Shown: one piece after another, positions 35,577 through 44,641 of the stretch
Position numbering within the stretch: position 1 is the first letter of the stretch
How the letters are laid out: the number at the start of each line of letters is the position of its first letter
Source: Nocardia acidivorans NBRC 108247
GTDB lineage: Bacteria > Actinomycetota > Actinomycetes > Mycobacteriales > Mycobacteriaceae
Assembly (NCBI RefSeq): GCF_001625085.1
Contig: NZ_BDAW01000066.1
Location: 1 to 45,039 of the forward strand
DNA length: 45,039 nucleotides
Direction of reading: 5' to 3'
Notes under the pieces: generated by a model
What the model was told of the DNA's origin: nothing
The model's input: the letters and a program-made list of their open reading frames with translations, nothing else
Databases searched by the model: none
Program-made: the position numbers and the translations under genes

Positions 35577-36452
35577 TCAGTCCAGTAGGGGGAAGCGGCC
35601 GGAGGTGATCAGGCCGGCTATGGCGTCCATCTTCGCTTGCGGGGCAGCGTAATCCGGGTGTGCGCCGAGTACTGCGGCGGCATCACGCAGCGAGGACATC
35701 TGCTGGGCCGCCGCCGCCACACCGCGACCGCCGGGGGTGATGCGGTGGGCGGCGAAGGCGGGGCGGTCCGGGTCGATGCGGCCGAGCTCGAGAGCCTTGT
35801 CGACGCGGCGGGCGCAGCGGCAGAAGGCTTTCGGATTCGCCAGCCCGCAGGTCGAGGTCAGGAAATTGCCCAGGCGTTTCTTGGCGCGCTCCAGGCGTTT
35901 CCGGTACGCGGCGGGCGTGGTGCCGGTGATCCAGGCGGCTTCGGTGGAGCTCAGTTCGAAGATATCGGCGAGCACGAAGGCGATGCGCTCCTCGCGGGCC
36001 AGGCATTGCAGCATGGCCTGGGTGCAGTTCAGGCGTGTCTCATGGGTGAGCAGTTCGGGTTCCGGTCCGCGGTAATCCGCCTCGGCCAGACCGTCTTTGA
36101 GTCCCTCGCTGTACGAATCGAGGCTGAGCTCGGTCGTCTCCTGCGGTGTCCTGCGCTTCAGATTGAGCAGATAGTTGACCCCGACGCGGTACGCCCAGGT
36201 GAGCAATTTGGCCTCACCTCGCCAGGTGCCGAGCTTGCCGACGACGCGCAGCAGAATCTCCTGGGTGGCGTCCTCGGCGTCGGCGGGCCGCCACACCATG
36301 CGCAGCGCCAGCCGGTAGATCGGATCCTGGAGCAGGAGTATCACTTCGGAGATCGCCGCGCGATCGCCGTCGAGCGCCCGTGCGACCAGCGCGACCTCCT
36401 GTGCGTCCGGTCCGTGTCCGGCCTCGGCGGACAGCTCTGAGTCGGTCTCCAT
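35577..36452 (-). CDS. ECF-type sigma factor with a C-terminal cysteine cluster
   Basis: A 291-residue sigma-70 family protein. The sigma-2 region (about 30-97) contains 'PADAEDATQEILLRVV' and 'LLTWAYRVGVNYLLN'. The sigma-4 region (about 145-198) contains 'LADIFELSSTEAAWITGTTPAAYRKRLERAKKRLGNFL'-type helices. A C-terminal extension of about 90 residues begins with Cys202, Cys211 and Cys213 (C-x8-C-x-C, 'TCGLANPKAFCRCARR'). Cysteine tails in other ECF groups sense metal or redox; here that is inference. No anti-sigma gene is adjacent. The start at 36452 is not secure: no good ribosome site is visible, and a longer frame begins at 36491. Confidence 0.85.
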   Translation of the reverse strand: METDSELSAEAGHGPDAQEVALVARALDGDRAAISEVILLLQDPIYRLALRMVWRPADAEDATQEILLRVVGKLGTWRGEAKLLTWAYRVGVNYLLNLKRRTPQETTELSLDSYSEGLKDGLAEADYRGPEPELLTHETRLNCTQAMLQCLAREERIAFVLADIFELSSTEAAWITGTTPAAYRKRLERAKKRLGNFLTSTCGLANPKAFCRCARRVDKALELGRIDPDRPAFAAHRITPGGRGVAAAAQQMSSLRDAAAVLGAHPDYAAPQAKMDAIAGLITSGRFPLLD

Positions 36453-36501
36453 CCAGTCAGCTTGGGGCGGATGTGGACGGTCCGCAAGCATTTCCGCCGG
36501 G

Positions 36502-36536
36502 GATCACGGGGCGGGCGGCTGCCGCGCCCCGTGATC
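36502..36536 (-). terminator. Terminator of the dehalogenase gene
   Basis: A perfect 12-bp stem (GATCACGGGGCG with CGCCCCGTGATC) with an 11-base loop that pairs further. It lies between the dehalogenase stop and the sigma factor. Confidence 0.75.
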
Positions 36537-36554
36537 ATCCCCGGCACAACGGGC

Positions 36555-37427
36555 TCAGGCGACGGCCGATGCGGTAATGAGGGCGTGCCGATGAATCCAG
36601 TCGGCGACCGCGCCGCCGATGCGGTCCGGCTGATCCTCCGGGCAGTGATGTCCGGCCGGTCCGATGTTCGCGATCTCGGTGGCGGCGAAGGTCTTTCCGG
36701 CCCACTCGATCATGGCGGACGAACCGAGGCCGACCCCGCTCTCCACAGCCATCACCAGCTTGGGGATATCCGGGCTGTCCGCCATCCACCGGCCGTAGTT
36801 CTCGATGATGGCGACCACATCGGCCGGTTCACCGTCGAGCGGGAATTCGCGCGGCCACACCAGCATCGGCCTGCGGGACTCCGGCGTCGGGTAGGGCGCG
36901 CGATAGACATCGAGGGCCTCGGGGGTGAGGCTGTGCGTCGAGGCGGGCAGGTTGAATTCGATGAACATATTCTTGCGCAGCACCATGTCCTCACCCTCCG
37001 GGGAGCGGAAGCGGCGGAAGAGTTCCGCGCCCGCCGGCGGCATTTCGGACCAGCGCATGGGCCGCAGGAAGGTCTCGACCACCGCGATACCGCGTACGCG
37101 TTCGGGATGCCGTGCCGCCCAGTGCATTCCGAGCGAACCACCCCAGTCGTGCCCGACGATGACGACCTGTTCGAGCCGCATGGCGTCGAACCAGGCGTCG
37201 AGGTAGCGGGCGTGGTCCACGAACCGGTAGTCGCTCTCGGGTTTACCGGAGGCCCCCATCCCGATGAGATCCGGTGCCAATACCCGGGTTTCGCCGCTGA
37301 CATGCGGGATCACATTGCGCCAGATGTAGTTCGAGGTGGGATTGCCGTGCAGGAACACCACGGGGATATCCCCGATCCCGGTGTCGCTGTAGTTGATGAA
37401 CGAGTCGAGTACGTCGATGGTCGGCAT
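36555..37427 (-). CDS. Haloalkane dehalogenase-type alpha/beta hydrolase
   Basis: A 290-residue hydrolase of the HLD-II group. The nucleophile Asp94 is in 'VGHDWGGSLGMH', the halide-binding pair is Asn29 ('LHGNPTSNYIW') and Trp95, the catalytic acid is Glu118 ('VETFLRP') and the base is His260 ('GPAGHHCPEDQP'). The enzymes split carbon-halogen bonds to an alcohol, halide and proton. All five residues fit, but true activity and substrate need testing. GAAGGAAG precedes the ATG. It is 65 bases downstream of the MarR gene on the same strand, with a hairpin in between. Confidence 0.88.
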   Translation of the reverse strand: MPTIDVLDSFINYSDTGIGDIPVVFLHGNPTSNYIWRNVIPHVSGETRVLAPDLIGMGASGKPESDYRFVDHARYLDAWFDAMRLEQVVIVGHDWGGSLGMHWAARHPERVRGIAVVETFLRPMRWSEMPPAGAELFRRFRSPEGEDMVLRKNMFIEFNLPASTHSLTPEALDVYRAPYPTPESRRPMLVWPREFPLDGEPADVVAIIENYGRWMADSPDIPKLVMAVESGVGLGSSAMIEWAGKTFAATEIANIGPAGHHCPEDQPDRIGGAVADWIHRHALITASAVA

Positions 37428-37441
37428 GGCCTGTCTTCCTT

Positions 37442-37465
37442 CCGGGGTGAATTGCCTTCACCCGG
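37442..37465 (-). terminator. Short hairpin between marR and the dehalogenase gene
   Basis: CCGGGGTGAA and TTCACCCGG pair with one bulge around a 5-base loop. It may terminate or attenuate the marR transcript. No T run follows. Confidence 0.35.
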
Positions 37466-37492
37466 TTGGACACCCACCGCGGCCCGCTGTGA

Positions 37493-38044
37493 CTACCGGC
37501 GGGAGTGATCCACCTCACACGCCGCGACCGCACCCGGTTCGGCGGTCAGACCGGGGTGGATGCCCGGGGTGAGACCGCTGCCGACGGCGGCGCGCTGGAG
37601 TAGCCGGACCATGACGGCCCGCTCCCGTTCATCGAGCGCGGAGAGGATTTCCGCATCCAGCCCCCGGGCCAGCGCGGTCGCTTCGGCGAGCAGTTCGCGG
37701 GCGGCCGGGAGCAGATGTACCGCGTGCGCGCGCCGGTCCATCGGATGCCGGCGGCGTTCGACGAGTCCGCGCTTCTCCAGGTCGTCGACCAGCCCGACCA
37801 TCACATTGCGGTGGATCCCGAGCGCCTCGCACAGCTGCTGCTGGGAGCGCCCGTCATTGGCCTCGAGAATCCGCAGCGTACCGAATTGCGGGGGTTTGAT
37901 GCCGAGCGGCGCCAGCAGTTCGCCGAAGCGGTAGGCGGAGTGGGACCCCAACTGCCCCAACAGGAATGCGGGGGAATCGAACAGCCGCGGGTACTGGGGT
38001 TCGGCATCGTTCACCTCCCCAGAATACATCAAGGCCCAAATCAT
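37493..38044 (-). CDS. MarR family transcriptional regulator
   Basis: A 183-residue winged-helix repressor. The core has 'LAPLGIKPPQFGTLRILEANDGRSQQQLCEALGIHRNVMVGLVDDLEKRGLVERRRHPMDRRAHAV', here split: recognition helix near 75-90, wing near 98-112. It probably binds an aromatic or halogenated compound and controls its neighbours. ATG at 38044 is chosen because AAGAGGG lies 6 bases upstream; shorter starts at 38029 lack a site. It is divergent from the DHA2 pump and upstream of the dehalogenase. Two inverted repeats overlap its start region. Confidence 0.88.
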   Translation of the reverse strand: MIWALMYSGEVNDAEPQYPRLFDSPAFLLGQLGSHSAYRFGELLAPLGIKPPQFGTLRILEANDGRSQQQLCEALGIHRNVMVGLVDDLEKRGLVERRRHPMDRRAHAVHLLPAARELLAEATALARGLDAEILSALDERERAVMVRLLQRAAVGSGLTPGIHPGLTAEPGAVAACEVDHSRR

Positions 38045-38068
38045 GATTGCCCTCTTGATTGATAATCA
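38039..38068. promoter_or_regulatory. Probable MarR operators between marR and the efflux gene
   Basis: AATCATGATT (38039-38048) is a perfect palindrome overlapping the marR start. TGATT, 3 bases, AATCA (38056-38060 with 38064-38068) is a second one. Both lie in the 82-base divergent region, as expected for autoregulated MarR genes. Confidence 0.55.
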
Positions 38069-38126
38069 CTTCGAGTGCATAGTTTGAGAGGTCGCACCAT
38101 CCCCACCGAATCGAAGAGAGCTCGCC

Positions 38127-39827
38127 GTGGAACCCGACACCGCGCCCCCGGACACCCCCATGACCCTCGATCCGCGCCGCTGGATCGCCTTCGCCGTCGT
38201 CCTCGCCGCCGGCTTCATGGACCTGCTCGACGTGACCATCGTCAATGTCGCGGTCCCCAGCATTCAGAACGATCTGCGGGCGGAGTACTCGCAGATCGAA
38301 TGGATCATCGCCGCCTACGTCCTGTCCTTCGCCGCGGTGCTCATCACCGGCGGCCGACTCGGCGATATCTACGGCCGCAAACGCCTGTTCCTGCTCGGTA
38401 TGACCGGTTTCACGCTGGCCTCGGCGGCCTGCGGCGTCGCCTCGGATCCGGCCGTGCTCATCGGCTCCCGCTTCGTACAGGGTGCGATGGCCGGGCTGAT
38501 GGTGCCGCAGATCCTGGCCATCATTCGCGTCACCTTCCCCAAACATGAGCGCGCCAAGGCGATCGCCATCTACAGCGGCGTCGGCGGTTCCGCTTCCGCG
38601 GTCGGGCTGTCCCTGGGCGGACTGCTGGTGCAGTGGAATCTGTTCGATCTGGGCTGGCGGCCGATCTTCCTGGTCAATATCCCGGTCGGTATCGCGGCGC
38701 TCATCGCCGCGAGCATCGTCATGCGGGATTCGCGTTCCGCGCACGCGCCCAAGCTGGATATCGTCGGCATGGTGCTGGCGGTCTCCGCCGTCGTCCTGCT
38801 GGCTTACCCGCTCACCGAGGGCCGTCAGAAGGATTGGCCCGCTTGGACATTCATCATGCTCGGGGCGGCCGCGGTCACCTTCGCCGCCTTCGTGGTCTAC
38901 GAGCGCCGGCGCGCGCGCACGGTCGGCTCACCGCTGATCGATCTGGACCTGTTCCGCTCCCGGCCCTTCACCGTCGGCCTGGCGTCCTGGCTGCTGTTCT
39001 GGATCGGCATGGGCGGTTTCTTCCTGATCTGGACGCTGTTCATGCAGGCCGGTCTCGGCTGGTCGCCCATGCGGGCCGGGCTCACCTCGGTGTTCTTCGC
39101 GGTCGGCGCGGGCATCGGCGCGGGCACCTCGGTGAGCGTGCTGGCGCCGAGGTTCGGGCGCTGGGTGCTCATGGCGGGCGGTCTGGTCACCGCCGCCGGA
39201 TTCGGCCTGTACGGCTGGATGGCCGCGCACTACGGCAGCGATTTCGCCTCCTGGCAGATGGTGTTGCCGCTCATCGTGACCGGTACCGGCTTCGGCATCG
39301 TGGTCGCGCCGACCATCGACATGCTGCTCGGCCAGATCCCGGATCGGGAGGCGGGCGCGGCCTCGGGCCTACTCAATACCGGTCAGCAGTTGGGCATGGC
39401 GCTGGGTGTGGCCCTGGTCGGCATCATCTTCTTCGGACAGCTCGACCATGATTCGGCGCGCGGCGTGGACGCGGTCACCGCGCGGACCCGCACCGAACTC
39501 GCCGCCACCGGCCTGCCCGGACCCGCACAGGAGGAGATTCTCGCGAATTTCCGTGCGTGCGTTCAGGATCGGTCCGCCGCGGTGGATCCGTCGGCGGTGC
39601 CGGAGAGCTGCCGCAGCACCGGCGGCGATACGACCGTCGCGAAGGTGCTGAGCAGTGCGGGCGAGGAGGCCAACGCGGTCAACTTCGCGCACACCTTCGA
39701 CTACACCCTGGCCTGGGGCATCGGGTTGATGGTGCTGGTCTGCCTCGGCTTCGCGGCCCTGCCGAGGGAGACCACACTCGAACAGCACGAACTCGACGAT
39801 CTGGACGACGAATTGGTTCTGCTCTGA
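38127..39827 (+). CDS. DHA2-family (14-TM) multidrug efflux transporter
   Basis: A 566-residue MFS drug:proton antiporter of the EmrB/QacA class. Landmarks are 'LLDVTIVNVAVPSIQNDL' (motif D in helix 1), 'GGRLGDIYGRKRLFLLG' (motif A), 'FRGAMAG'-like motif B in 'FVQGAMAGLMVP' and 'GGSASAVGLSLGG' (motif C). About 14 hydrophobic segments are present, with a large extracytoplasmic loop near 430-510 containing a CRA-C cysteine pair. The C-terminal tail is acidic. Such pumps export toxic organics or antibiotics. GTG at 38127 follows AGAGAG. It is divergent from marR and probably repressed by it. A strong terminator follows. Confidence 0.92.
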   Translation: MEPDTAPPDTPMTLDPRRWIAFAVVLAAGFMDLLDVTIVNVAVPSIQNDLRAEYSQIEWIIAAYVLSFAAVLITGGRLGDIYGRKRLFLLGMTGFTLASAACGVASDPAVLIGSRFVQGAMAGLMVPQILAIIRVTFPKHERAKAIAIYSGVGGSASAVGLSLGGLLVQWNLFDLGWRPIFLVNIPVGIAALIAASIVMRDSRSAHAPKLDIVGMVLAVSAVVLLAYPLTEGRQKDWPAWTFIMLGAAAVTFAAFVVYERRRARTVGSPLIDLDLFRSRPFTVGLASWLLFWIGMGGFFLIWTLFMQAGLGWSPMRAGLTSVFFAVGAGIGAGTSVSVLAPRFGRWVLMAGGLVTAAGFGLYGWMAAHYGSDFASWQMVLPLIVTGTGFGIVVAPTIDMLLGQIPDREAGAASGLLNTGQQLGMALGVALVGIIFFGQLDHDSARGVDAVTARTRTELAATGLPGPAQEEILANFRACVQDRSAAVDPSAVPESCRSTGGDTTVAKVLSSAGEEANAVNFAHTFDYTLAWGIGLMVLVCLGFAALPRETTLEQHELDDLDDELVLL

Positions 39828-39841
39828 TCGACGCGTGAGCG

Positions 39842-39885
39842 CGGCCCGCGGGTCCGGCCGAAACGCCGGAGCCGCGGGCCGTTTT
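39842..39885 (+). terminator. Strong terminator after the efflux gene
   Basis: A two-stage stem, CGGCCCGCGG with CCGCGGGCCG and inner TCCGGC with GCCGGA, followed by TTTT. It ends the transporter transcript. Confidence 0.9.
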
Positions 39886-39950
39886 CGTGACCGCGCGGCC
39901 GGAAGCGAGAAGAATCGCTGACTGTCAACATCTTTCGACAGGAGTGAACC

Positions 39951-41111
39951 ATGCGCGCTGCCACGGTGACCAAGGGCGAATTCGAGGTGCGGGAGCTGCC
40001 CGAACCGACTCCCGGACCGGGGCAGTTGGTGGTGAATGTGCTGCGCTGCGGTATCTGCGGCTCCGATCTGCACGCCCGCCTGCACTGCGATGAGCTCGCC
40101 GAGCTGGCGGCGGCCACCGGATACCGGCACTTCATGCGCTCGGAGCAGAGCGTGGTCATGGGGCACGAATTCTCCGGTGCGGTGGCCGATTACGGTCCGG
40201 GCACCCGGCGGCGCTGGAAGCCCGGCACACCCGTGGTGGCCCTGCCGATCCTGCGCAGCGGGCGCGAACCGCAGTTGACGGGATTGTCCGTGCACGCGCC
40301 CGGCGGCTACGCCGAACAGGTCCTGGTGCAGGAGTCCATGACCTTCGAGGTCCCCAATGGGCTCTCCGCCGAGCATGCGGCGCTGACCGAGCCGATGGCG
40401 GTGGGCTGGCACGCGGTGCGCCGGGGGCGGGTCGGCCGGGGGCAGACGGCCTTCGTCATCGGTTGCGGGCCCATCGGTCTCGCGGTCATCTCGATGTTGA
40501 AGGCGTCGGGGGTGCGGCTGGTCATCGCCAGCGACTTCTCCCCGCGCCGCCGCGAACTCGCCGCCGCCTGCGGTGCGGATGTGGTGGTCGATCCGGCGGT
40601 GGATTCACCCTGGACGGCCTCGCCGAAGAAGTCCCGCATCACCGGCGCCGCCGATGTGCTCAATCTCGGCTTCGACGCCATGGAACGCCTGCGCCGGCTG
40701 CCGAATATCCCGTGGTGGTACGTCTTCCGCCTCGCGCACACCCTGAACAAGGGTCCCGCGGGGCCGGTCATCTTCGAATGTGTCGGCGTACCGGGCATTC
40801 TCGATCAACTGCTGACCGCGGCCCCGCCCATGTCCCGCATCGTGGTGGTCGGGGTGTGCATGGAATCCGATCGCATCCACCCCGCCACCGCCATCAACAA
40901 GGAGATCGAACTGCGCTTCGTACTCGGCTACGACCCGGGCGAATTCCGCGACACGCTGCATATGATCGCCGACGGCAAGGTCGACCCGAGCCCGCTGATC
41001 ACCGGCACGGTCGGCCTGGACGGTATCGACGCCGCGTACACCGCACTCGCCTCGCCCGACCGGCACGCCAAGATCCTCATCGATCCCAGTGGCACCGCCA
41101 CCGCCCCTTGA
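39951..41111 (+). CDS. Zinc-binding alcohol dehydrogenase-like enzyme (MDR)
   Basis: A 386-residue dehydrogenase. The catalytic zinc ligands are Cys36 in 'CGICGSDLH' and His71-Glu72 in 'VMGHEFSG'. The NAD(P) loop is 'VIGCGPIGLAVISML' (about 164-178). The four-cysteine structural zinc loop of typical ADHs is not visible; the corresponding region reads 'VALPILRSGREPQL'. An insertion of about 15 residues, with 'HCDELAELAAATGYRHFM', precedes the GHE motif. The substrate is unknown. An AGGAG lies before the ATG. It is convergent with iniC; the two stops overlap in a TGATCA. Confidence 0.9.
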   Translation: MRAATVTKGEFEVRELPEPTPGPGQLVVNVLRCGICGSDLHARLHCDELAELAAATGYRHFMRSEQSVVMGHEFSGAVADYGPGTRRRWKPGTPVVALPILRSGREPQLTGLSVHAPGGYAEQVLVQESMTFEVPNGLSAEHAALTEPMAVGWHAVRRGRVGRGQTAFVIGCGPIGLAVISMLKASGVRLVIASDFSPRRRELAAACGADVVVDPAVDSPWTASPKKSRITGAADVLNLGFDAMERLRRLPNIPWWYVFRLAHTLNKGPAGPVIFECVGVPGILDQLLTAAPPMSRIVVVGVCMESDRIHPATAINKEIELRFVLGYDPGEFRDTLHMIADGKVDPSPLITGTVGLDGIDAAYTALASPDRHAKILIDPSGTATAP

Positions 41112-42731
41112 TCAGGGCGTGATGCGGGCGAAGGGGGTCGTCGGCGGTTCGTGCAGGATCTCCAGCAGCCCCTCCGCGCTGCGGGCCGCGGTGAGGCAGG
41201 CGTTCGCGGTGAGCTGATCGGCCAGCGGGTGTCGGGCTCGGGCACGCCATTTCTGCACCGCCGCAAGGGCTTCCGCGCGCTGTGTGGCCAGGTCCGTATG
41301 CGAGGAGAGGCCGAGCCGGCGGTGCGTGGCCACCCCTGCGCCGCCGATGAGGCGGTGCAGTTCGGCCAGATCCGTTGCGGGTAGCGGAAGTTCGTCGGCG
41401 CGCAGGTGACCGAGCAATCGGAGTTCGGTGAAACCGTGCACGTCGGCGAGCAGGGTCCGCACCCGGGGTAGCAGATTGTCCGCCTCGGTGCCCGGATTGG
41501 CGATGAGTATGCGAGCCAGGGCGGTGAGCGCCGAATGCGCCTTCAATTCCTCCGCGCGCTGGGCGAATTGGATATCGAGGACGGCGCGGAGTTCGTCCAG
41601 ACCGCTGCGCCGGGTGAGTTCCGCGGCGAGCGTGGCCGAATCGCGGACGCCGAGCCGAATCAGGGTGACCGCCAGGCGAATACCGAATAGGCCGAAGCGG
41701 GCCGCGAGGTGCGCGCGCAACTCCGGCGCCAGCGGTAGCGGCAGATCGGGGCGGGCGAAGCGATCGGCCGACAGCAGGGCGGCGGAGAGGGTGTCGGTGG
41801 GCACCCCGGCCAGCACCTCGAATGCCTGGTACTCCCGCTGCCGCAGGGTGGCGGCCGCGAACGCCAGCAGTCCCGCCACCGGAATCACCGACTGGCACAG
41901 GCCCGTTCGCTCCAACTCCCCCGCGAACCGGGCGGCCACATCACGTGCGGAATGCAGCGCGTCGATACGACCCGCGCCGATCTCATCCGCGCGCGAGACC
42001 ACGCCGATCACGCCGAGCGGTCCACCCACGCCGCCACCGTCCCGCGCACCGGCTCCCGCACCACTGGCGGCCGAACCGATCTGTTCGAGGAAGTCCACAT
42101 CGGCGGTATCGAGTCGCCGCAGCAGGTAGACCACGGCGTCGGCATTGGGCAGCTCCGCCCCGCCGCCGGGCGCGAGCAGATGTGAGGTTCGGGCGGACAC
42201 CTCGCGCGAGAGCGAGGAGATGCCCGGGGTGTCGATGATGGTGGTCTGCGCCAGCTCCGCCGAGGGCCACTCCACCTCGAGGTGCTCGACCTCGGCGGGC
42301 GCGCCCGCATTCCAGCGCAGCGCCGACAGGTCGAAGGTCAAGCCGTGCGCGCCCGGCAGTCCTTCCGCGCCCCGACCGCGCCGCACCACCACATCGGCCC
42401 GCGCGCCGTCCCGCGCGAACGCGGTCACCCGGGGTGCGTTCCCATTGCGGTACCAGGTCACCAGGCGGGTGCACTCGGTCGCGTCGGTGGGTGCGATGTC
42501 CTGCCCCACCAGCGCGTTCAGCAGGGTCGACTTACCCGCCTTGAGCTGTCCGGCCAATGCGACCCGCAACGGCTGATCCAACCTGCGGGCACATTCGTCG
42601 ACCTGCGCCCGCACCCACGCGTTCGGCACGAATGCCCGGCGCGCCGCCGCCAACAGTCCCCGGGTCTCGGCCCCCACCCCGTATCCGGCCGTACCCGGGT
42701 CATACCTCACAGGCTCGCGCTCTCGAACCAC
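41112..42731 (-). CDS. iniC: IniC-like dynamin-family GTPase
   Basis: A 539-residue P-loop GTPase. G1 is 'AGQLKAGKSTLLNAL' (about 60-74), G2 is the Thr-rich 'TDATECTRLVTWY', G3 is 'IIDTPGISSL' and G4 reads 'SRADE' where T/N-K-x-D is usual. A helical bundle follows to the C-terminus. In M. tuberculosis iniB-iniA-iniC are induced by isoniazid and ethambutol, and IniA/IniC are dynamin-like proteins thought to remodel the membrane. The gene order iniB-iniA-iniC is the same here. The GTG start at 42731 has GGAGG 6 bases upstream; a nearby ATG in another frame is quickly stopped. The gap to iniA is 77 bases. Confidence 0.85.
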   Translation of the reverse strand: MVREREPVRYDPGTAGYGVGAETRGLLAAARRAFVPNAWVRAQVDECARRLDQPLRVALAGQLKAGKSTLLNALVGQDIAPTDATECTRLVTWYRNGNAPRVTAFARDGARADVVVRRGRGAEGLPGAHGLTFDLSALRWNAGAPAEVEHLEVEWPSAELAQTTIIDTPGISSLSREVSARTSHLLAPGGGAELPNADAVVYLLRRLDTADVDFLEQIGSAASGAGAGARDGGGVGGPLGVIGVVSRADEIGAGRIDALHSARDVAARFAGELERTGLCQSVIPVAGLLAFAAATLRQREYQAFEVLAGVPTDTLSAALLSADRFARPDLPLPLAPELRAHLAARFGLFGIRLAVTLIRLGVRDSATLAAELTRRSGLDELRAVLDIQFAQRAEELKAHSALTALARILIANPGTEADNLLPRVRTLLADVHGFTELRLLGHLRADELPLPATDLAELHRLIGGAGVATHRRLGLSSHTDLATQRAEALAAVQKWRARARHPLADQLTANACLTAARSAEGLLEILHEPPTTPFARITP

Positions 42732-42808
42732 ATCGCACCTCCACGCATCGCCAACTCTTCGCGTCGGCCCCGGTTCGCGTTAGCATCCGGGTCCGCGCAC
42801 GACCGTGG

Positions 42809-44641
42809 TCAGTGTGCGGGAAGCGCCGGGTGCATGGGGGCCGGGGCGAGGATGAGCGTGGCGCGTCGGCGCAATTCGGCCAGGATGTGCAGGCGGCGCT
42901 CCAGGGTGGCGGTGCGTTCGGCGCGGCGGGTGGACTCCAGGGAGGCGGCCTCCTGCGCGGCGCGCAGGGATTCGTCGAGGGAGCGCACGGTGCGTTCGGC
43001 GATGGCGGTGAAATGATCGCGCAGCAGCCGGTGGATGCGGTGCAGGCGGTCCTTGGTCTCCTTACCGGTGTGGAAGGCGACATCGTCGAGATAGCGGCGG
43101 ACCGCCATTTTCGCGTCGGAGCGGCGTTTGGCCAGGCGGGCCTGTTTATCGTCGCGGAAGGCCTTGCCGCCCAGGATGACTCCCGCGCCGAGGGAGATCG
43201 GGTTGATCAGCGACAGGCCCGCGAGGGTGCCGACCAGACCCGCCATCACCACGCCGCCGTAGGAACCGCGCACGCCCACCAGGAGTTTGTGGCCGAGACC
43301 GAGATCCGGTTCCAGATCCGACAGCGTGCAGGATCCGGCGCGAGAACCTTTGCCGTCCAAGCTTTCCCGCACATCCGGCAGATCGACCGCGCCCAATTCG
43401 GTGAAGTGCGTGCCCACCCGCTCGGCGAGTTTCACCGCGCGGGTGCGGGTCCACAGCAGATTGTCGCCGACGGCGGTCCCGACGGTGCCGGTGAGCCACT
43501 CCTCCATGCGCTCCCAATGCCGTCCGGGATCGTGCTCGTCTATCCACTCCTCGGCGGTGCGCGAGATATCCCGCAGGCGATCGCGCAGGTCGTGATCGAC
43601 ATCGCCGACCAGATCGGTGATACCGTCGCTCAGCGTCTGCTGCCAGACCGAAGTGCGGCGATGCAGTTGTTCGGCGGCCGTTCTGGCGGACTGCAATTCG
43701 CGCACGGCGGCGGCCGCGCGCTCCGGATCCTTCAGCGCCACCAGTTCACTGCCCAGGGCGAGGGCCAAATGCTCTGCGGCCGAACCGATATCGAGGGCGA
43801 CGGCGCGCTGCACCGCGATCTGATCGCGCGCCACCACCTTGTCGCGCAGGAAGCCGAAGACCGCGCCGAAACCCGATTCCTGCCCGAGCTGGGCATCCTG
43901 CAGGCGCAGCGCGTGGGTGCGCAGCACCGAGGAGACCGGCAGCATCGGCACCTCGATTCCGGCGCGCCGCACATGCTCCTGGTTCGCCTCGAACACCTGC
44001 CGCCAATGCGGATACAGGTCGATCTTGCCGATCAGCAGCGCCACCGCCGGGCACAGTTCCCCCACCTGGCGCAGGAATTCCACCTCGGGATCGGTCAATT
44101 CGGTGGAGGCGTCGCTCAGGACCAGGACCGCGTCGGCCGTGGGCACCACGCCGAGCACTCCGGCCACCGCGCTGTTCCCGTGCGCGCCCAGCGCGGGCGT
44201 ATCGACGATCACGATGCCGTCCGCCAACAGCTGATTGGGCACCCCGAGTTCCGCCCGCAGCACGGCCCGCCCCTGCGCGTACCCCGAGCGTGCCACTCCC
44301 GGCCCGATTTCGTCCCAGGGCACCGCGACCCGCGTCTCCTCACCGTCCCCGGCCAATACCAGCGTCGCCTGGGCCTGCGCGGCATGGGCGAGAATGGTCG
44401 TGACCGTGGTGGTGGCATCGTCACCGACGGCACAGATATCGGCATTGACCAGTGCGTTGACGAATTGGCTCTTGCCCTGATTCCCCAACCCGCACACCAC
44501 GATCCGCCGTCGCGGATCGCGCACCCGGCCCGCGACCGCCTCCAGCCGCTCGGCCAGATCCCCCCGCTCGGCATCCCGGGCGACCGCGATGGTCTCGGTC
44601 AACATCGTCAACAGCGGCTGTGCCGCCACAATCTCAGCCAT
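42809..44641 (-). CDS. iniA: IniA-like dynamin-family membrane protein
   Basis: A 610-residue dynamin-like GTPase. The G1 loop is 'GLGNQGKSQF' (about 51-60), the G3 site reads 'VDTPALGA' (DTPA instead of DTPG), and the G4 candidate is 'GKIDLY'. The helical region is followed by a hydrophobic pair of segments near 470-505 ('GGVVMAGLVGTLAGLSLINP') that likely insert in the membrane, and a basic coiled-coil tail. IniA of mycobacteria is reported to mediate membrane fission and to help drug tolerance. The ATG at 44641 is chosen because AGGTGAGG lies 6 bases upstream. It is followed by iniC and preceded by iniB, 128 bases away. Confidence 0.88.
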   Translation of the reverse strand: MAEIVAAQPLLTMLTETIAVARDAERGDLAERLEAVAGRVRDPRRRIVVCGLGNQGKSQFVNALVNADICAVGDDATTTVTTILAHAAQAQATLVLAGDGEETRVAVPWDEIGPGVARSGYAQGRAVLRAELGVPNQLLADGIVIVDTPALGAHGNSAVAGVLGVVPTADAVLVLSDASTELTDPEVEFLRQVGELCPAVALLIGKIDLYPHWRQVFEANQEHVRRAGIEVPMLPVSSVLRTHALRLQDAQLGQESGFGAVFGFLRDKVVARDQIAVQRAVALDIGSAAEHLALALGSELVALKDPERAAAAVRELQSARTAAEQLHRRTSVWQQTLSDGITDLVGDVDHDLRDRLRDISRTAEEWIDEHDPGRHWERMEEWLTGTVGTAVGDNLLWTRTRAVKLAERVGTHFTELGAVDLPDVRESLDGKGSRAGSCTLSDLEPDLGLGHKLLVGVRGSYGGVVMAGLVGTLAGLSLINPISLGAGVILGGKAFRDDKQARLAKRRSDAKMAVRRYLDDVAFHTGKETKDRLHRIHRLLRDHFTAIAERTVRSLDESLRAAQEAASLESTRRAERTATLERRLHILAELRRRATLILAPAPMHPALPAH

